Positions 1 to 5,527 of a stretch of DNA of 5,527 nucleotides are shown piece by piece. The position numbers and the translations under genes were made by a program. Origin of the DNA: Gammaproteobacteria bacterium (GTDB lineage: Bacteria; Pseudomonadota; Gammaproteobacteria; Arenicellales; Arenicellaceae); NCBI GenBank assembly GCA_003485905.1, contig DNHK01000330.1, positions 1 to 5,527 of the forward strand, written 5' to 3'. Each line of letters starts with the position of its first letter. Position 1 is the first letter of the stretch. Below the pieces are notes generated by a model. That model saw nothing but the letters and a program-made list of their open reading frames with translations, did not search any database and was not told the origin of the DNA.

Positions 1-486
1 AGCTCGAAAATCAACGCTCTCACCACTTGGTAATTCCAACACCAATTCTTTGATGAATGTAGCTACATTATCATTTGATCGAACACTACACTCCCACTTT
101 TTGACGCCAAAAACTTCTTCAGGAACCTCGATTTCCATGTCCTGCTTAACAGTTACCTGACAAGACAACCGTTCACCTTGCTTAGCTTCGCGTTTACTAA
201 TGTGGGTTTCTTCAGTTGGTAAAATCGAACCGCCACCATGATTAATTTTTACTCTACATTGACCACATGTACCTCCTCCACCACAAGCTGAGGAAACAAA
301 TAGTTTATTATCAGCAAGCGCACCAAGTAGTTTAGATCCAGGATTTCCGACAATCGTCTTCTCACCGTTAATTAAGATATTAACACTACCGCTGGCAACC
401 AATTGACTCTTCGCAAATAGAATCACAATCACCAAAATCAACACAATGATGGTGAAAAGCGCGACCCCAAATCCAACTTCAAACAT
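1..486 (-). CDS. nqrF: Na+-NQR subunit F, NADH-oxidising subunit (partial, N-terminal 162 codons)
   Basis: NqrF is the entry point of Na+-NQR: it oxidises NADH at a C-terminal FAD/NADH reductase module and passes electrons one at a time through a 2Fe-2S cluster. The reading frame is open from the ATG at 486 to the left edge, giving 162 residues of a family usually about 405-410 long. Residues 4-24 are one hydrophobic segment ([19 protein letters not shown]), the membrane anchor. A plant-type ferredoxin domain follows, about residues 33-125, with the cluster cysteines C68, C74, C77 ([10 protein letters not shown]) and C109 (LSCQV). From about residue 130 the FAD-binding domain begins ([20 protein letters not shown]) and is then cut off. 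The start is supported by GGGGA at 494-498, seven bases upstream; the gap to nqrE is 18 bases. The flavin and NADH sites lie outside the window and cannot be assessed. Identity is secure. Confidence 0.97.
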   Translation of the reverse strand, partial: MFEVGFGVALFTIIVLILVIVILFAKSQLVASGSVNILINGEKTIVGNPGSKLLGALADNKLFVSSACGGGGTCGQCRVKINHGGGSILPTEETHISKREAKQGERLSCQVTVKQDMEIEVPEEVFGVKKWECSVRSNDNVATFIKELVLELPSGESVDFRA

Positions 487-504
487 TAAAGAATCCCCAG
501 CCGG

Positions 505-1110
505 CTATAGTTGAACGCCCGAAAAGGCCATAAAACCTAAGGACATTAAACCAACAGTAATAAATGTGATTCCCAAGCCCTCGAGGCCATCCGGCACATC
601 GCTGTACTTGAGCTTTTCGCGAATACCAGCCAAAGCGGTAATCGCCAGCAACCAGCCAATTCCACTACCAGCTCCATAGACAACACTTTCTGCAATGCTG
701 TAATCGCGCTCCACCATAAATAAGCTAGCACCCAGAATCGCGCAATTAACGGTGATTAGCGGTAAAAATATCCCTAAAGCGTTATACAAAGCCGGTACAA
801 ATTTATCCAAAGCCATTTCCAATATCTGAACGAACGCCGCGATTACTCCTATATAAGATATTAATCCTAAAAAACTTAAATCCAGCTCGGGATAACCAGC
901 CCAAGCCAGAGCACCTGGCTTAAGTACGTTCTGGTATAGCAACGCATTTATCGGCACGGTTAGAGTCAGTACAACAAATACTGCGAAACCTAAACCAAAC
1001 GCCGTCTCAATTTTTTTTGATACCGCCAGAAACGTGCACATTCCCAAGAAAAAGGAGAGTGCCAAGTTCTCAATGAAGATTGAGCGAACAGCAATACTTA
1101 TTAAATCCAT
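505..1110 (-). CDS. nqrE: Na+-NQR subunit E, integral membrane subunit
   Basis: NqrE is an inner-membrane subunit with six helices, homologous to NqrD but inserted with opposite topology (family knowledge). Together they hold an iron centre between four cysteines in mid-membrane that relays electrons from NqrF to the FMN of NqrC. At 201 residues it is close to the usual 198-202. The two expected cysteines are C25 ([10 protein letters not shown]) and C123 (ITVNCAI). E98 in QILEM matches the acidic residue known as E95 in Vibrio cholerae, implicated in Na+ uptake. Hydrophobic stretches lie near residues 11-31, 39-58, 77-97, 108-130, 143-163 and 178-198. The loop at about 69-77 (AWAGYPELD) is four residues longer than in Vibrio as I recall it. 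The ATG shares its A with the nqrD stop (TGATG) and has GAGG at 1118-1121 inside nqrD, so translation is probably coupled. Identity is secure. Confidence 0.97.
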   Translation of the reverse strand: MDLISIAVRSIFIENLALSFFLGMCTFLAVSKKIETAFGLGFAVFVVLTLTVPINALLYQNVLKPGALAWAGYPELDLSFLGLISYIGVIAAFVQILEMALDKFVPALYNALGIFLPLITVNCAILGASLFMVERDYSIAESVVYGAGSGIGWLLAITALAGIREKLKYSDVPDGLEGLGITFITVGLMSLGFMAFSGVQL

Positions 1111-1772
1111 CAGTGTGCCTCGCCAATGTGGGCGTTCTGAATCTCAAAATCGGGTTTTTCTACCTGCTCGGTATAAAAAGTACGCATTGCCCAAATCGTC
1201 AATCCAATAATAAAAAATGCTGATGGTGCCAACAGCATCAAACCATTAGGGTGATACCAACCCCCATCCGTCACTGGCTTCAGGACTTGGTAACCAAGCA
1301 AGGACCCCGAACCAAATAGTTCTCGAAAAAAGGCCACCGTGATCAAAATCAAACTATAGCCAAGGCCATTACCAATTCCGTCGAGAAACGCCATCCCTGG
1401 AGGGTTTTTCATTGCATAAGCTTCGGCGCGCCCCATAACAATGCAGTTAGTGATTATCAAGCCGACAAATACCGCTAATTGTTTGCTTACCTCATACGCA
1501 TAAGCCTTCAATACTTGATCGACCACGATCACCAAAGAAGCGATAACCGTCATCTGCACAATAATCCGAATACTTCCCGGGATATGGTTTCGGATCAAGC
1601 TAATCGATAAATTAGAAAATGCCGTTACACTAGTCAGCGCTAGACACATTATCAGCGCAACGGATAGCTGGGTTGTTACTGCAAGCGCTGAGCAAATCCC
1701 AAGTACTTGCAGGGTAATAGGATTGTTCTGAGTTAGCGGCTCAAACAGAGCACTCTTTGCTTCGTTTGCCAT
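1110..1772 (-). CDS. nqrD: Na+-NQR subunit D, integral membrane subunit
   Basis: NqrD is the six-helix partner of NqrE and supplies the other half of the intramembrane iron site. The expected cysteines are C27 (LGICSAL) and C110 ([12 protein letters not shown]); D131 in [12 protein letters not shown] corresponds to the V. cholerae D133 implicated in Na+ handling, with a constant offset of two residues. The N-terminus ([20 protein letters not shown]) is typical of the family. At 220 residues it is about ten longer than the usual 210; the extra length is a polar C-terminal tail after QVEKPD. The start is supported by AGAGGA at 1778-1783, five bases before the ATG and inside the last codons of nqrC. 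The gap to nqrC is only two bases, and the gene overlaps nqrE by one base. RnfE of the related Rnf complex is a homologue, but the operon context settles the call. Confidence 0.97.
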   Translation of the reverse strand: MANEAKSALFEPLTQNNPITLQVLGICSALAVTTQLSVALIMCLALTSVTAFSNLSISLIRNHIPGSIRIIVQMTVIASLVIVVDQVLKAYAYEVSKQLAVFVGLIITNCIVMGRAEAYAMKNPPGMAFLDGIGNGLGYSLILITVAFFRELFGSGSLLGYQVLKPVTDGGWYHPNGLMLLAPSAFFIIGLTIWAMRTFYTEQVEKPDFEIQNAHIGEAH

Positions 1773-1774
1773 TG

Positions 1775-2620
1775 TTATCCTCTGCTATTTCGTAGCTTGT
1801 TTAAAAAAGGACCAAATGCATGGTCTCCCAACCAGTAATGCACTAAATTATTTACACCGTTGCTGGTTAGTGTCGCTCCTGACAATCCATCGATCTTTTT
1901 AGCAGCATCGGGATCACCCGGGGCCACGAGACCCTTAATCAAAGATACGGTAACAAGACCGTTACTATCTATGGCTTTTTTTCCATCCCACTGTGCTTGC
2001 CAATCAAGATTATCAACCTTAGCGCCCAGACCCGGGGTTTCTTTATGTTCGTAAAACTTTAATCCAGCGGCCGTTTGCATATCTGCATGCAAGGCAATGA
2101 AGCCATAAAGCGTACCCCAAAGACCGTAGCCTCTTACGGGCAACACAAGCTTTTCAAGATCCCCATTTGCGTCGTTGATTTGATAAACCACCGCATATCT
2201 AGATCGACTACCAATCGTCGCTATATCAATCTCACTAGCAACGTCCACACTATATTCTGGATCTTTAGAGGCGCTGAGTTGATCGAAAGTCTCAGCATTA
2301 ACGACTTCGGTATATTCTCCAGTTTCCAGATCAACTACTCTGGAATCGATCTGATCGAAGGCCTGATTTATCGTCTCATTGGTAAATGGAATCCCGGCAA
2401 CCGCAAGAATGTTCTTACGTTTATCCAGTTCCTTATTCGCTATCTGCAGTGGTTTTAATACGGTTGCCGACATGGATACAAAGAATGAACAAATTAGACA
2501 CAACAATATTGCCACTGCAAAAGTTTTAAAAATACTGTCGTTTGGCATATCCAAGAATCGGCCAACTACGCTCGGGTTTGCCGAAGGTTGAGGCTCCTCG
2601 TTTAACTCGTGTTTAGTCAT
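1775..2620 (-). CDS. nqrC: Na+-NQR subunit C, covalent FMN subunit
   Basis: NqrC carries an FMN bound by a phosphoester link to a threonine on the periplasmic side and passes electrons from the NqrD/E iron centre to NqrB. The flavinylation motif is D244-G-L-S-G-A-T250, followed by LTSNGV; T250 is the predicted attachment site, modified by ApbE (family knowledge). One membrane helix lies at about 32-54, then a periplasmic FMN-binding domain with the conserved stretches [14 protein letters not shown] (161-174) and [10 protein letters not shown] (192-201). At 281 residues it is longer than the usual 255-262 because of about 24 polar residues before the helix. The ATG at 2620 overlaps the nqrB stop by eight bases (ATGACTAA), which favours coupled translation; the Shine-Dalgarno match is weak (GAAGAGTGAAG). 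M25 at 2548 ([10 protein letters not shown]) would give a more usual length but also lacks a good ribosome site. Identity is secure; the start is less so. Confidence 0.96.
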   Translation of the reverse strand: MTKHELNEEPQPSANPSVVGRFLDMPNDSIFKTFAVAILLCLICSFFVSMSATVLKPLQIANKELDKRKNILAVAGIPFTNETINQAFDQIDSRVVDLETGEYTEVVNAETFDQLSASKDPEYSVDVASEIDIATIGSRSRYAVVYQINDANGDLEKLVLPVRGYGLWGTLYGFIALHADMQTAAGLKFYEHKETPGLGAKVDNLDWQAQWDGKKAIDSNGLVTVSLIKGLVAPGDPDAAKKIDGLSGATLTSNGVNNLVHYWLGDHAFGPFLNKLRNSRG

Positions 2621-3824
2621 TGCGCTTCACTCTTCGGGCAATATTTTTCCGAATCACAAACCAATCTATTAGTGGTGCGAATAAATTCGCAAACAATATT
2701 GCCAACATCATGCCCTCTGGGAATGCCGGATTTAGCACCCTAATCAACACCACCATAAACCCGACTAATACACCAAACCACAATCTACCCCAATTCGTCA
2801 TCGCAGCACTGACCGGGTCGGTTGCCATAAAGGCCATCCCAAAGGCAAAACCACCCATCACAAAATGCCAATACCACGGCACGTTAAAAAATGCGTTGGT
2901 ATTGCTGCCAATTAGGTTTAATAAACTACTCGTCGCCACCATACCTAAAAACACGCCTAACACGATGCGCCAGCTTGCCACCTTGGTGATTAGCAAAAAA
3001 GCCATGCCAGCTAGCACAGCCAAAGTTGATGTTTCTCCCATGGAACCGGCCACTTGCCCTAGAAACGATTGCTCCAGTGAAAAGCCAGCCGCTTCAAGAC
3101 CCGTTAGACCGCCGCTGGCCGCAACACTTAAAGCAGTAGCACCGGTAAACCCATCAGCAGCGACCCACACGGCATCTCCAGACAATTGAGCTGGATACGC
3201 GAAAAATAAAAATGCACGCCCGGTTAAAGCTGGATTCAAGAAATTCTTTCCGGTACCCCCAAATACTTCTTTGCCAATTACCACCCCAAACGATATGCCG
3301 AGCACCGCCTGCCATAGCGGTAAAGTAGGAGGAACAATTAAACTTAATAGAATGGAGGTTACAAAAAAACCTTCATTGATCTCATGGCCTCTGACGGTTG
3401 CAAATAACACTTCCCACAATCCACCAACTACAAACATCACCACATAAATGGGAAACCAGTACCAAAACCCATGCCAAAAATTACCCCAAGTACTGGTAGG
3501 GTCGATTGCAATACCGAACATAGCCAGCATTTCACCACGCCAGCCAGCAACCTCGTTAAGCCCTAAGCCCATCAGCGCTTCGTTAGCCTGCATACCAATA
3601 TTAATTGAGCCAATCAAAACGCATGGCATAACCGCCAGCCACACGTATATCATTACCCTCTTCAGATCGATCGAATCTCTAATGTGAGGAGATACCTTGG
3701 TAACCGTGCCCGGAGAATAAAAAATAGTATCGACTGCTTCAAACAAGGCATACCATTTGTGATGCTTAGCGCCACGCACGACATGCGGGCGAATTCGGTC
3801 TAGAGACCGTTTAAGAAGTGACAT
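2613..3824 (-). CDS. nqrB: Na+-NQR subunit B, main membrane subunit with FMN, riboflavin and quinone sites
   Basis: NqrB is the largest membrane subunit: it holds a covalent FMN and riboflavin, binds ubiquinone and contributes much of the Na+ path. The length of 403 residues fits the family (about 400-415). The FMN motif is D224-G-F-T-G-A-T230, followed by ALS; T230 corresponds to T236 in V. cholerae. The same offset of six places G134/G135 ([11 protein letters not shown]) at the glycines where HQNO and korormicin resistance changes are known, and E138 at the acidic residue E144. The cytoplasmic N-terminus (about 1-55) precedes roughly ten hydrophobic segments between residues 56 and 390. Other conserved stretches are [14 protein letters not shown] (144-157) and [21 protein letters not shown] (185-205). 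A strong ribosome site, GAGAGGGA at 3831-3838, lies six bases before the ATG. That ATG overlaps the nqrA stop by one base (TAATG), and the 3' end overlaps nqrC by eight. The homologue RnfD is shorter and less similar in context. Confidence 0.98.
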   Translation of the reverse strand: MSLLKRSLDRIRPHVVRGAKHHKWYALFEAVDTIFYSPGTVTKVSPHIRDSIDLKRVMIYVWLAVMPCVLIGSINIGMQANEALMGLGLNEVAGWRGEMLAMFGIAIDPTSTWGNFWHGFWYWFPIYVVMFVVGGLWEVLFATVRGHEINEGFFVTSILLSLIVPPTLPLWQAVLGISFGVVIGKEVFGGTGKNFLNPALTGRAFLFFAYPAQLSGDAVWVAADGFTGATALSVAASGGLTGLEAAGFSLEQSFLGQVAGSMGETSTLAVLAGMAFLLITKVASWRIVLGVFLGMVATSSLLNLIGSNTNAFFNVPWYWHFVMGGFAFGMAFMATDPVSAAMTNWGRLWFGVLVGFMVVLIRVLNPAFPEGMMLAILFANLFAPLIDWFVIRKNIARRVKRND

Positions 3825-5179
3825 TAACCATCCCTCTCAATTTGCACCAAGGTTTTCCGTAACACCGAGCCGAAGTCATGTTTGCTCGGGTCGACAAAAC
3901 TACATAAAGCCAAATCCTCTTCATCCAATTCCAATGCGCCTAATGCTTGGGCTGTATCGGTATCATTCACTAGTAACGCTTTTAAGATTGGCGTTGCAAG
4001 AACATCTAAGGGCATCACAGATTCGTAAACACCGATCGGCACCATAGCCCTCGGACTTCCCTTTTTGTTGGTATTCATCCCGAATCGCTTGCTACGAAAC
4101 AGACTACTTAACAGTACATTTGTTGCAGAAAACTTATTTAAGCCTGGCGCTATCCAACCCATAAAGTCACGCTCACGTCCTTCGGTCAAAACGCTCAATT
4201 GTGTGTGGTATCTCCCTAACCAAGCTTCTTCACCAATTGCGGTATAACCAGAGAGCACTGAACCACTAATCGGCCTTAGCTCACCGTCTCGGGTTCTACC
4301 AGTGGTTAAATCATCTACGCTAGCGCCAATCCTCGTTTTCAACAGGCGGGGAGCGCGTACTGCGGGGCCAGCTAATGCAATAATTCGATCCTGTGATAAC
4401 AACCCTGTAGTAAATAACTTACCGATAGCCACGACATCTTGATACCCGATATACCAGACAGATTTATTGATATTAACCGGGTCAATAAAGTGTATATGCG
4501 TACCCGGCAGGCCGGCTGGATGAGGACCAGAAAATCGTGCTTCTAGAGCGCGGTCTGTACTCACGCTCGGCAACTTAGCGTTATCTTTGCAGCATAAGTA
4601 CACTGGCTTGTTAAAACAACCAAGCACAGAAACCCCGTTATTAAAGTCCGTGTGCTGCTCTTCAAGCACAACTGCAGGGTCGGCGGAAAGAGGATTAGAA
4701 TCCATCACGTTCACGAAAATTGAGCTAGGATCAGCATCCACGGCTGGCACTTTACTATAGGGTCGTGAACGTAACGCCACCCACAATCCGGATTTTTGCA
4801 AATTCCTACGGACGACCACCTCATCAAGTTCTGCCAATGCATTGGATTCGAAACTTTCAAACGATTCATTGGCATCGCCAGAAAGCTCGATAACGACTGA
4901 TAGAAGTACGCGCTTCTCGCCTCGATTTATTTCGACAATTTTGCCCGCACCCGGCGAAGTCACAATCACCCCGGGATTCTTTTTATCTTCAAACACTGGC
5001 TGACCAGCCTTAACCACATCCCCTACCGCAACCAACATTGTGGGCTTTAGACCAACATAGTCCCTACCTAAAATAGCAACGGACTTTACTGGCGAGGCTA
5101 CATCTATGCGCTGCTCTGGAGCGCCAGAAATTGGCAAATCCAACCCCTTTTTCAACTTAAATCTCAAATTACGCCTCAT
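3824..5179 (-). CDS. nqrA: Na+-NQR subunit A, peripheral cytoplasmic subunit
   Basis: NqrA is the soluble cytoplasmic subunit that sits on NqrB. It has no membrane helix and no cysteine cluster, unlike its Fe-S homologue RnfC. Expected landmarks appear in order: [10 protein letters not shown] (10-19), a biotinyl/lipoyl-like half domain around [19 protein letters not shown] (52-70) and [10 protein letters not shown] (75-84), the conserved [19 protein letters not shown] (218-236), [21 protein letters not shown] (291-311, SLBB-like region) and the C-terminal [20 protein letters not shown] (418-437). Length is 451 against a usual 445-450. It is first in the operon, behind the promoter at 5339-5366, and overlaps nqrB by one base. 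The ATG at 5179 has no clear ribosome site and adds MRRN before the usual beginning. A TTG at 5167 (L5) sits six bases after GAGG and may be the true start, giving 447 residues. An in-frame TGA at 5188-5186 rules out starts further upstream. Identity is secure; only the start is in doubt. Confidence 0.97.
   Translation of the reverse strand: MRRNLRFKLKKGLDLPISGAPEQRIDVASPVKSVAILGRDYVGLKPTMLVAVGDVVKAGQPVFEDKKNPGVIVTSPGAGKIVEINRGEKRVLLSVVIELSGDANESFESFESNALAELDEVVVRRNLQKSGLWVALRSRPYSKVPAVDADPSSIFVNVMDSNPLSADPAVVLEEQHTDFNNGVSVLGCFNKPVYLCCKDNAKLPSVSTDRALEARFSGPHPAGLPGTHIHFIDPVNINKSVWYIGYQDVVAIGKLFTTGLLSQDRIIALAGPAVRAPRLLKTRIGASVDDLTTGRTRDGELRPISGSVLSGYTAIGEEAWLGRYHTQLSVLTEGRERDFMGWIAPGLNKFSATNVLLSSLFRSKRFGMNTNKKGSPRAMVPIGVYESVMPLDVLATPILKALLVNDTDTAQALGALELDEEDLALCSFVDPSKHDFGSVLRKTLVQIERDG
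5174..5177 (-). promoter_or_regulatory. Shine-Dalgarno favouring a TTG start for nqrA
   Basis: GAGG overlaps the annotated ATG (the G of ATG plus AGG) and stands six bases before the TTG at 5167-5165. No comparable motif precedes the ATG at 5179, where the upstream bases read GTAATGATCCGGC. Starting at TTG would give the protein beginning (M)[11 protein letters not shown], closer to family N-termini of the form MIxIKKGLDLP. This is inference from spacing and family shape only; the ATG remains possible. Confidence 0.5.
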
Positions 5180-5240
5180 GCCGGATCATTACGACCAAAA
5201 ATCTGTACTTACTTACCTTGTAAATTAGATCGAAAAAGGT

Positions 5241-5250
5241 ATTCGCGAAT
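5241..5250. repeat. 10-bp perfect palindrome in the nqrA leader
   Basis: ATTCGCGAAT is its own reverse complement, with no further matching flanks. It lies about 60 bases before nqrA in the predicted leader. A palindrome of this size may occur by chance, and no regulator is recognised. Confidence 0.3.
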
Positions 5251-5303
5251 GCTTAGATAAACTAGATGATATACAGGCTTTACAATGCTATTAGCCGAAA
5301 TTT

Positions 5304-5334
5304 CCGGCACTTTAATTTGCCCCGAAAATGCCGG
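5304..5334 (-). repeat. Stem-loop at the 5' end of the predicted nqr transcript
   Basis: CCGGCACTTT (5304-5313) and AAAATGCCGG (5325-5334) are inverted repeats with one mismatch in ten and an 11-base loop. In minus-strand RNA the mismatch becomes a G-U pair, so all ten pairs can form; in plus-strand RNA it is a C-A mismatch. With the predicted start near 5332 the stem would occupy the very 5' end of the nqr mRNA. No U-tract follows on the minus strand, so it is not a classical terminator; a stabilising 5' structure or a protein site is more likely. Confidence 0.5.
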
Positions 5335-5346
5335 CGCTATTATACT
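5317..5346 (+). promoter_or_regulatory. Candidate opposite promoter for the plus-strand gene
   Basis: TTGCCC (5317-5322, four of six) and TATACT (5341-5346, five of six) are separated by 18 bases. The -10 overlaps the -10 of the nqr promoter on the other strand. Transcription would start near 5353, leaving a leader of about 125 bases before the ATG at 5477. Part of the match may simply follow from the partly symmetric TATTATA core, so confidence is moderate. Confidence 0.4.
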
Positions 5347-5366
5347 TTTTTATGCACTACCGGCAA
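5339..5366 (-). promoter_or_regulatory. Probable sigma70-type promoter of the nqr operon
   Basis: On the minus strand the -35 hexamer is TTGCCG (5366-5361, four of six to consensus) and the -10 is a perfect TATAAT (5344-5339), 16 bases apart. Transcription would begin near 5332, giving a leader of about 150 bases before nqrA. This is the best promoter match on this strand in the intergenic region. A weaker alternative nearer the gene begins with TTGTAA around 5286-5281 but lacks a good -10. The call rests on sequence match only. Confidence 0.6.
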
Positions 5367-5378
5367 CCATAACTACGG

Positions 5379-5399
5379 CTTAAATCAATGAGATTTAAG
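5379..5399. repeat. Perfect 8-bp inverted repeat, possible operator
   Basis: CTTAAATC (5379-5386) and GATTTAAG (5392-5399) are exact reverse complements separated by five bases (AATGA). The centre at 5389 is about 57 bases upstream of the predicted nqr start, a usual place for an activator, and about 36 bases downstream of the candidate plus-strand start, where binding would block transcription. It does not fit the FNR (TTGATnnnnATCAA) or LexA consensus, and I cannot name a regulator. It could instead be a hairpin in the plus-strand leader. Confidence 0.6.
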
Positions 5400-5476
5400 T
5401 AAATTATGCATTGAATCAAGTCGGTGTGCGCGGTAGCGTTCCATCATGAATTTAACAATCATGCGGTAACACTACT

Positions 5477-5527
5477 ATGAACTTGGAGAAGGTTGTATTT
5501 GGTTTCTTTATTTTGCTCGCACTAACC
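5477..5527 (+). CDS. Start of a divergent gene, probably a small membrane protein (partial)
   Basis: From the ATG at 5477 the frame is open to the right edge for 17 codons, reading MNLEKVVFGFFILLALT. A short polar-charged start followed by a strongly hydrophobic run from about residue 7 is typical of a first membrane helix or a signal anchor. An in-frame TAA at 5453-5455 with no other start codon between makes this ATG the first possible ATG. No clear Shine-Dalgarno precedes it; GGAGAAGG is present but lies inside codons 4-6. The gene diverges from nqrA and shares its intergenic region. The sequence resembles the beginning of small uncharacterised membrane proteins of marine gammaproteobacteria as I remember them, but too little is visible to name a family. 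Confidence 0.6.
   Translation, partial: MNLEKVVFGFFILLALT

Larger units (their letters stand above)
5180..5476. promoter_or_regulatory. Divergent intergenic regulatory region upstream of nqrA
   Basis: This 297-base stretch separates nqrA (minus) from a plus-strand gene and is more AT-rich than the coding parts. It holds two overlapping opposed promoter candidates, a hairpin (5304-5334), a perfect inverted repeat (5379-5399) and a 10-base palindrome (5241-5250), each described separately. It also has two tiny ORFs with no obvious ribosome site: ATG at 5189 on the minus strand (MIRHEA, stop at 5169, overlapping the nqrA start) and ATG at 5446 on the plus strand (MNLTIMR, stop at 5469, seven bases before the plus-strand gene). 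I see no tRNA, no recognised riboswitch and no stem followed directly by a U-tract terminator. Confidence 0.7.

Noticed and set aside
546..731. A 61-codon minus-strand frame inside nqrE
   Set aside because: It overlaps the conserved C-terminal half of NqrE in another frame and has no recognisable features.
2075..2458. A 127-codon plus-strand open frame opposite nqrC
   Set aside because: It is entirely antisense to nqrC, including its conserved FMN domain, with no homology signal or ribosome site that I can see.
2620..3189. A 189-codon plus-strand open frame opposite nqrB
   Set aside because: It lies wholly antisense to a certain nqrB, its translation is low in recognisable structure, and it shows no family motif; it is a shadow of the nqrB codon pattern.
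505..5179. The related Rnf complex (rnfABCDGE) as an alternative identity
   Set aside because: The first gene lacks the Fe-S cysteine motifs of RnfC, the order is A-B-C-D-E-F with a 2Fe-2S NqrF at the end, and there is no RnfB-like ferredoxin; all fit Na+-NQR.
5304..5352. Stem 5304-5334 plus the T-rich run at 5346-5351 as a plus-strand rho-independent terminator
   Set aside because: The T run begins about 11 bases after the stem rather than directly, the plus-strand stem has a C-A mismatch, and no plus-strand gene ends upstream of it.
5379..5399. The inverted repeat as an FNR/ArcA or LexA site
   Set aside because: It lacks TTGATnnnnATCAA, the TGTTAA direct-repeat pattern and CTGTn8ACAG, so no known regulator is assigned.
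1..5527. A previously undescribed multi-gene system, mobile element or CRISPR array
   Set aside because: All coding space except the last 51 bases is filled by well-known nqr genes with intact motifs; no repeats-with-spacers, transposase or integration signatures are visible.

Overview
The window holds most of one Na+-translocating NADH:quinone oxidoreductase (Na+-NQR) operon, read entirely on the minus strand in the order nqrA-nqrB-nqrC-nqrD-nqrE-nqrF. nqrA to nqrE are complete. nqrF is cut by the left edge, leaving its first 162 codons. The gene order, the marine-type respiratory complex, the strong resemblance of every subunit to the Vibrio-type enzyme and the moderate base composition (roughly mid-40s % GC by eye) suggest a marine or halophilic gammaproteobacterium. 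The genus cannot be told from this window.

Layout from right to left, following transcription: 5180-5476 is an intergenic region between divergent genes. It carries a good sigma70-type promoter for nqr, an overlapping opposite promoter candidate, a hairpin at the predicted nqr transcript start and a perfect 8-bp inverted repeat upstream. Then follow nqrA (3824-5179), nqrB (2613-3824), nqrC (1775-2620), nqrD (1110-1772), nqrE (505-1110) and nqrF (1-486, partial). Junctions are overlaps of 1 (A/B), 8 (B/C) and 1 (D/E) bases or gaps of 2 (C/D) and 18 (E/F) bases, so the genes are almost certainly one mRNA with coupled translation. At the far right (5477-5527) the first 17 codons of a plus-strand gene, probably a small membrane protein, begin and run off the edge.

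The six proteins form one inner-membrane complex. NqrF takes electrons from NADH (FAD, then a 2Fe-2S centre). Electrons pass through the cysteine-bound iron centre of NqrD/NqrE to FMN covalently attached to threonine on NqrC, then FMN on NqrB, then riboflavin in NqrB, and finally ubiquinone, while Na+ is pumped out. The visible signature residues (NqrF C68/C74/C77/C109; NqrD C27/C110; NqrE C25/C123; NqrC T250; NqrB T230) are all intact, so the complex looks functional. The flavin transferase ApbE and the maturation factor NqrM, which often follow nqrF, are not in the window.

I found no mobile element, CRISPR array, RNA gene or new multi-gene system. The parts worth a second look are the divergent regulatory region, the uncertain nqrA start and lineage-specific extensions in NqrC, NqrD and NqrE.
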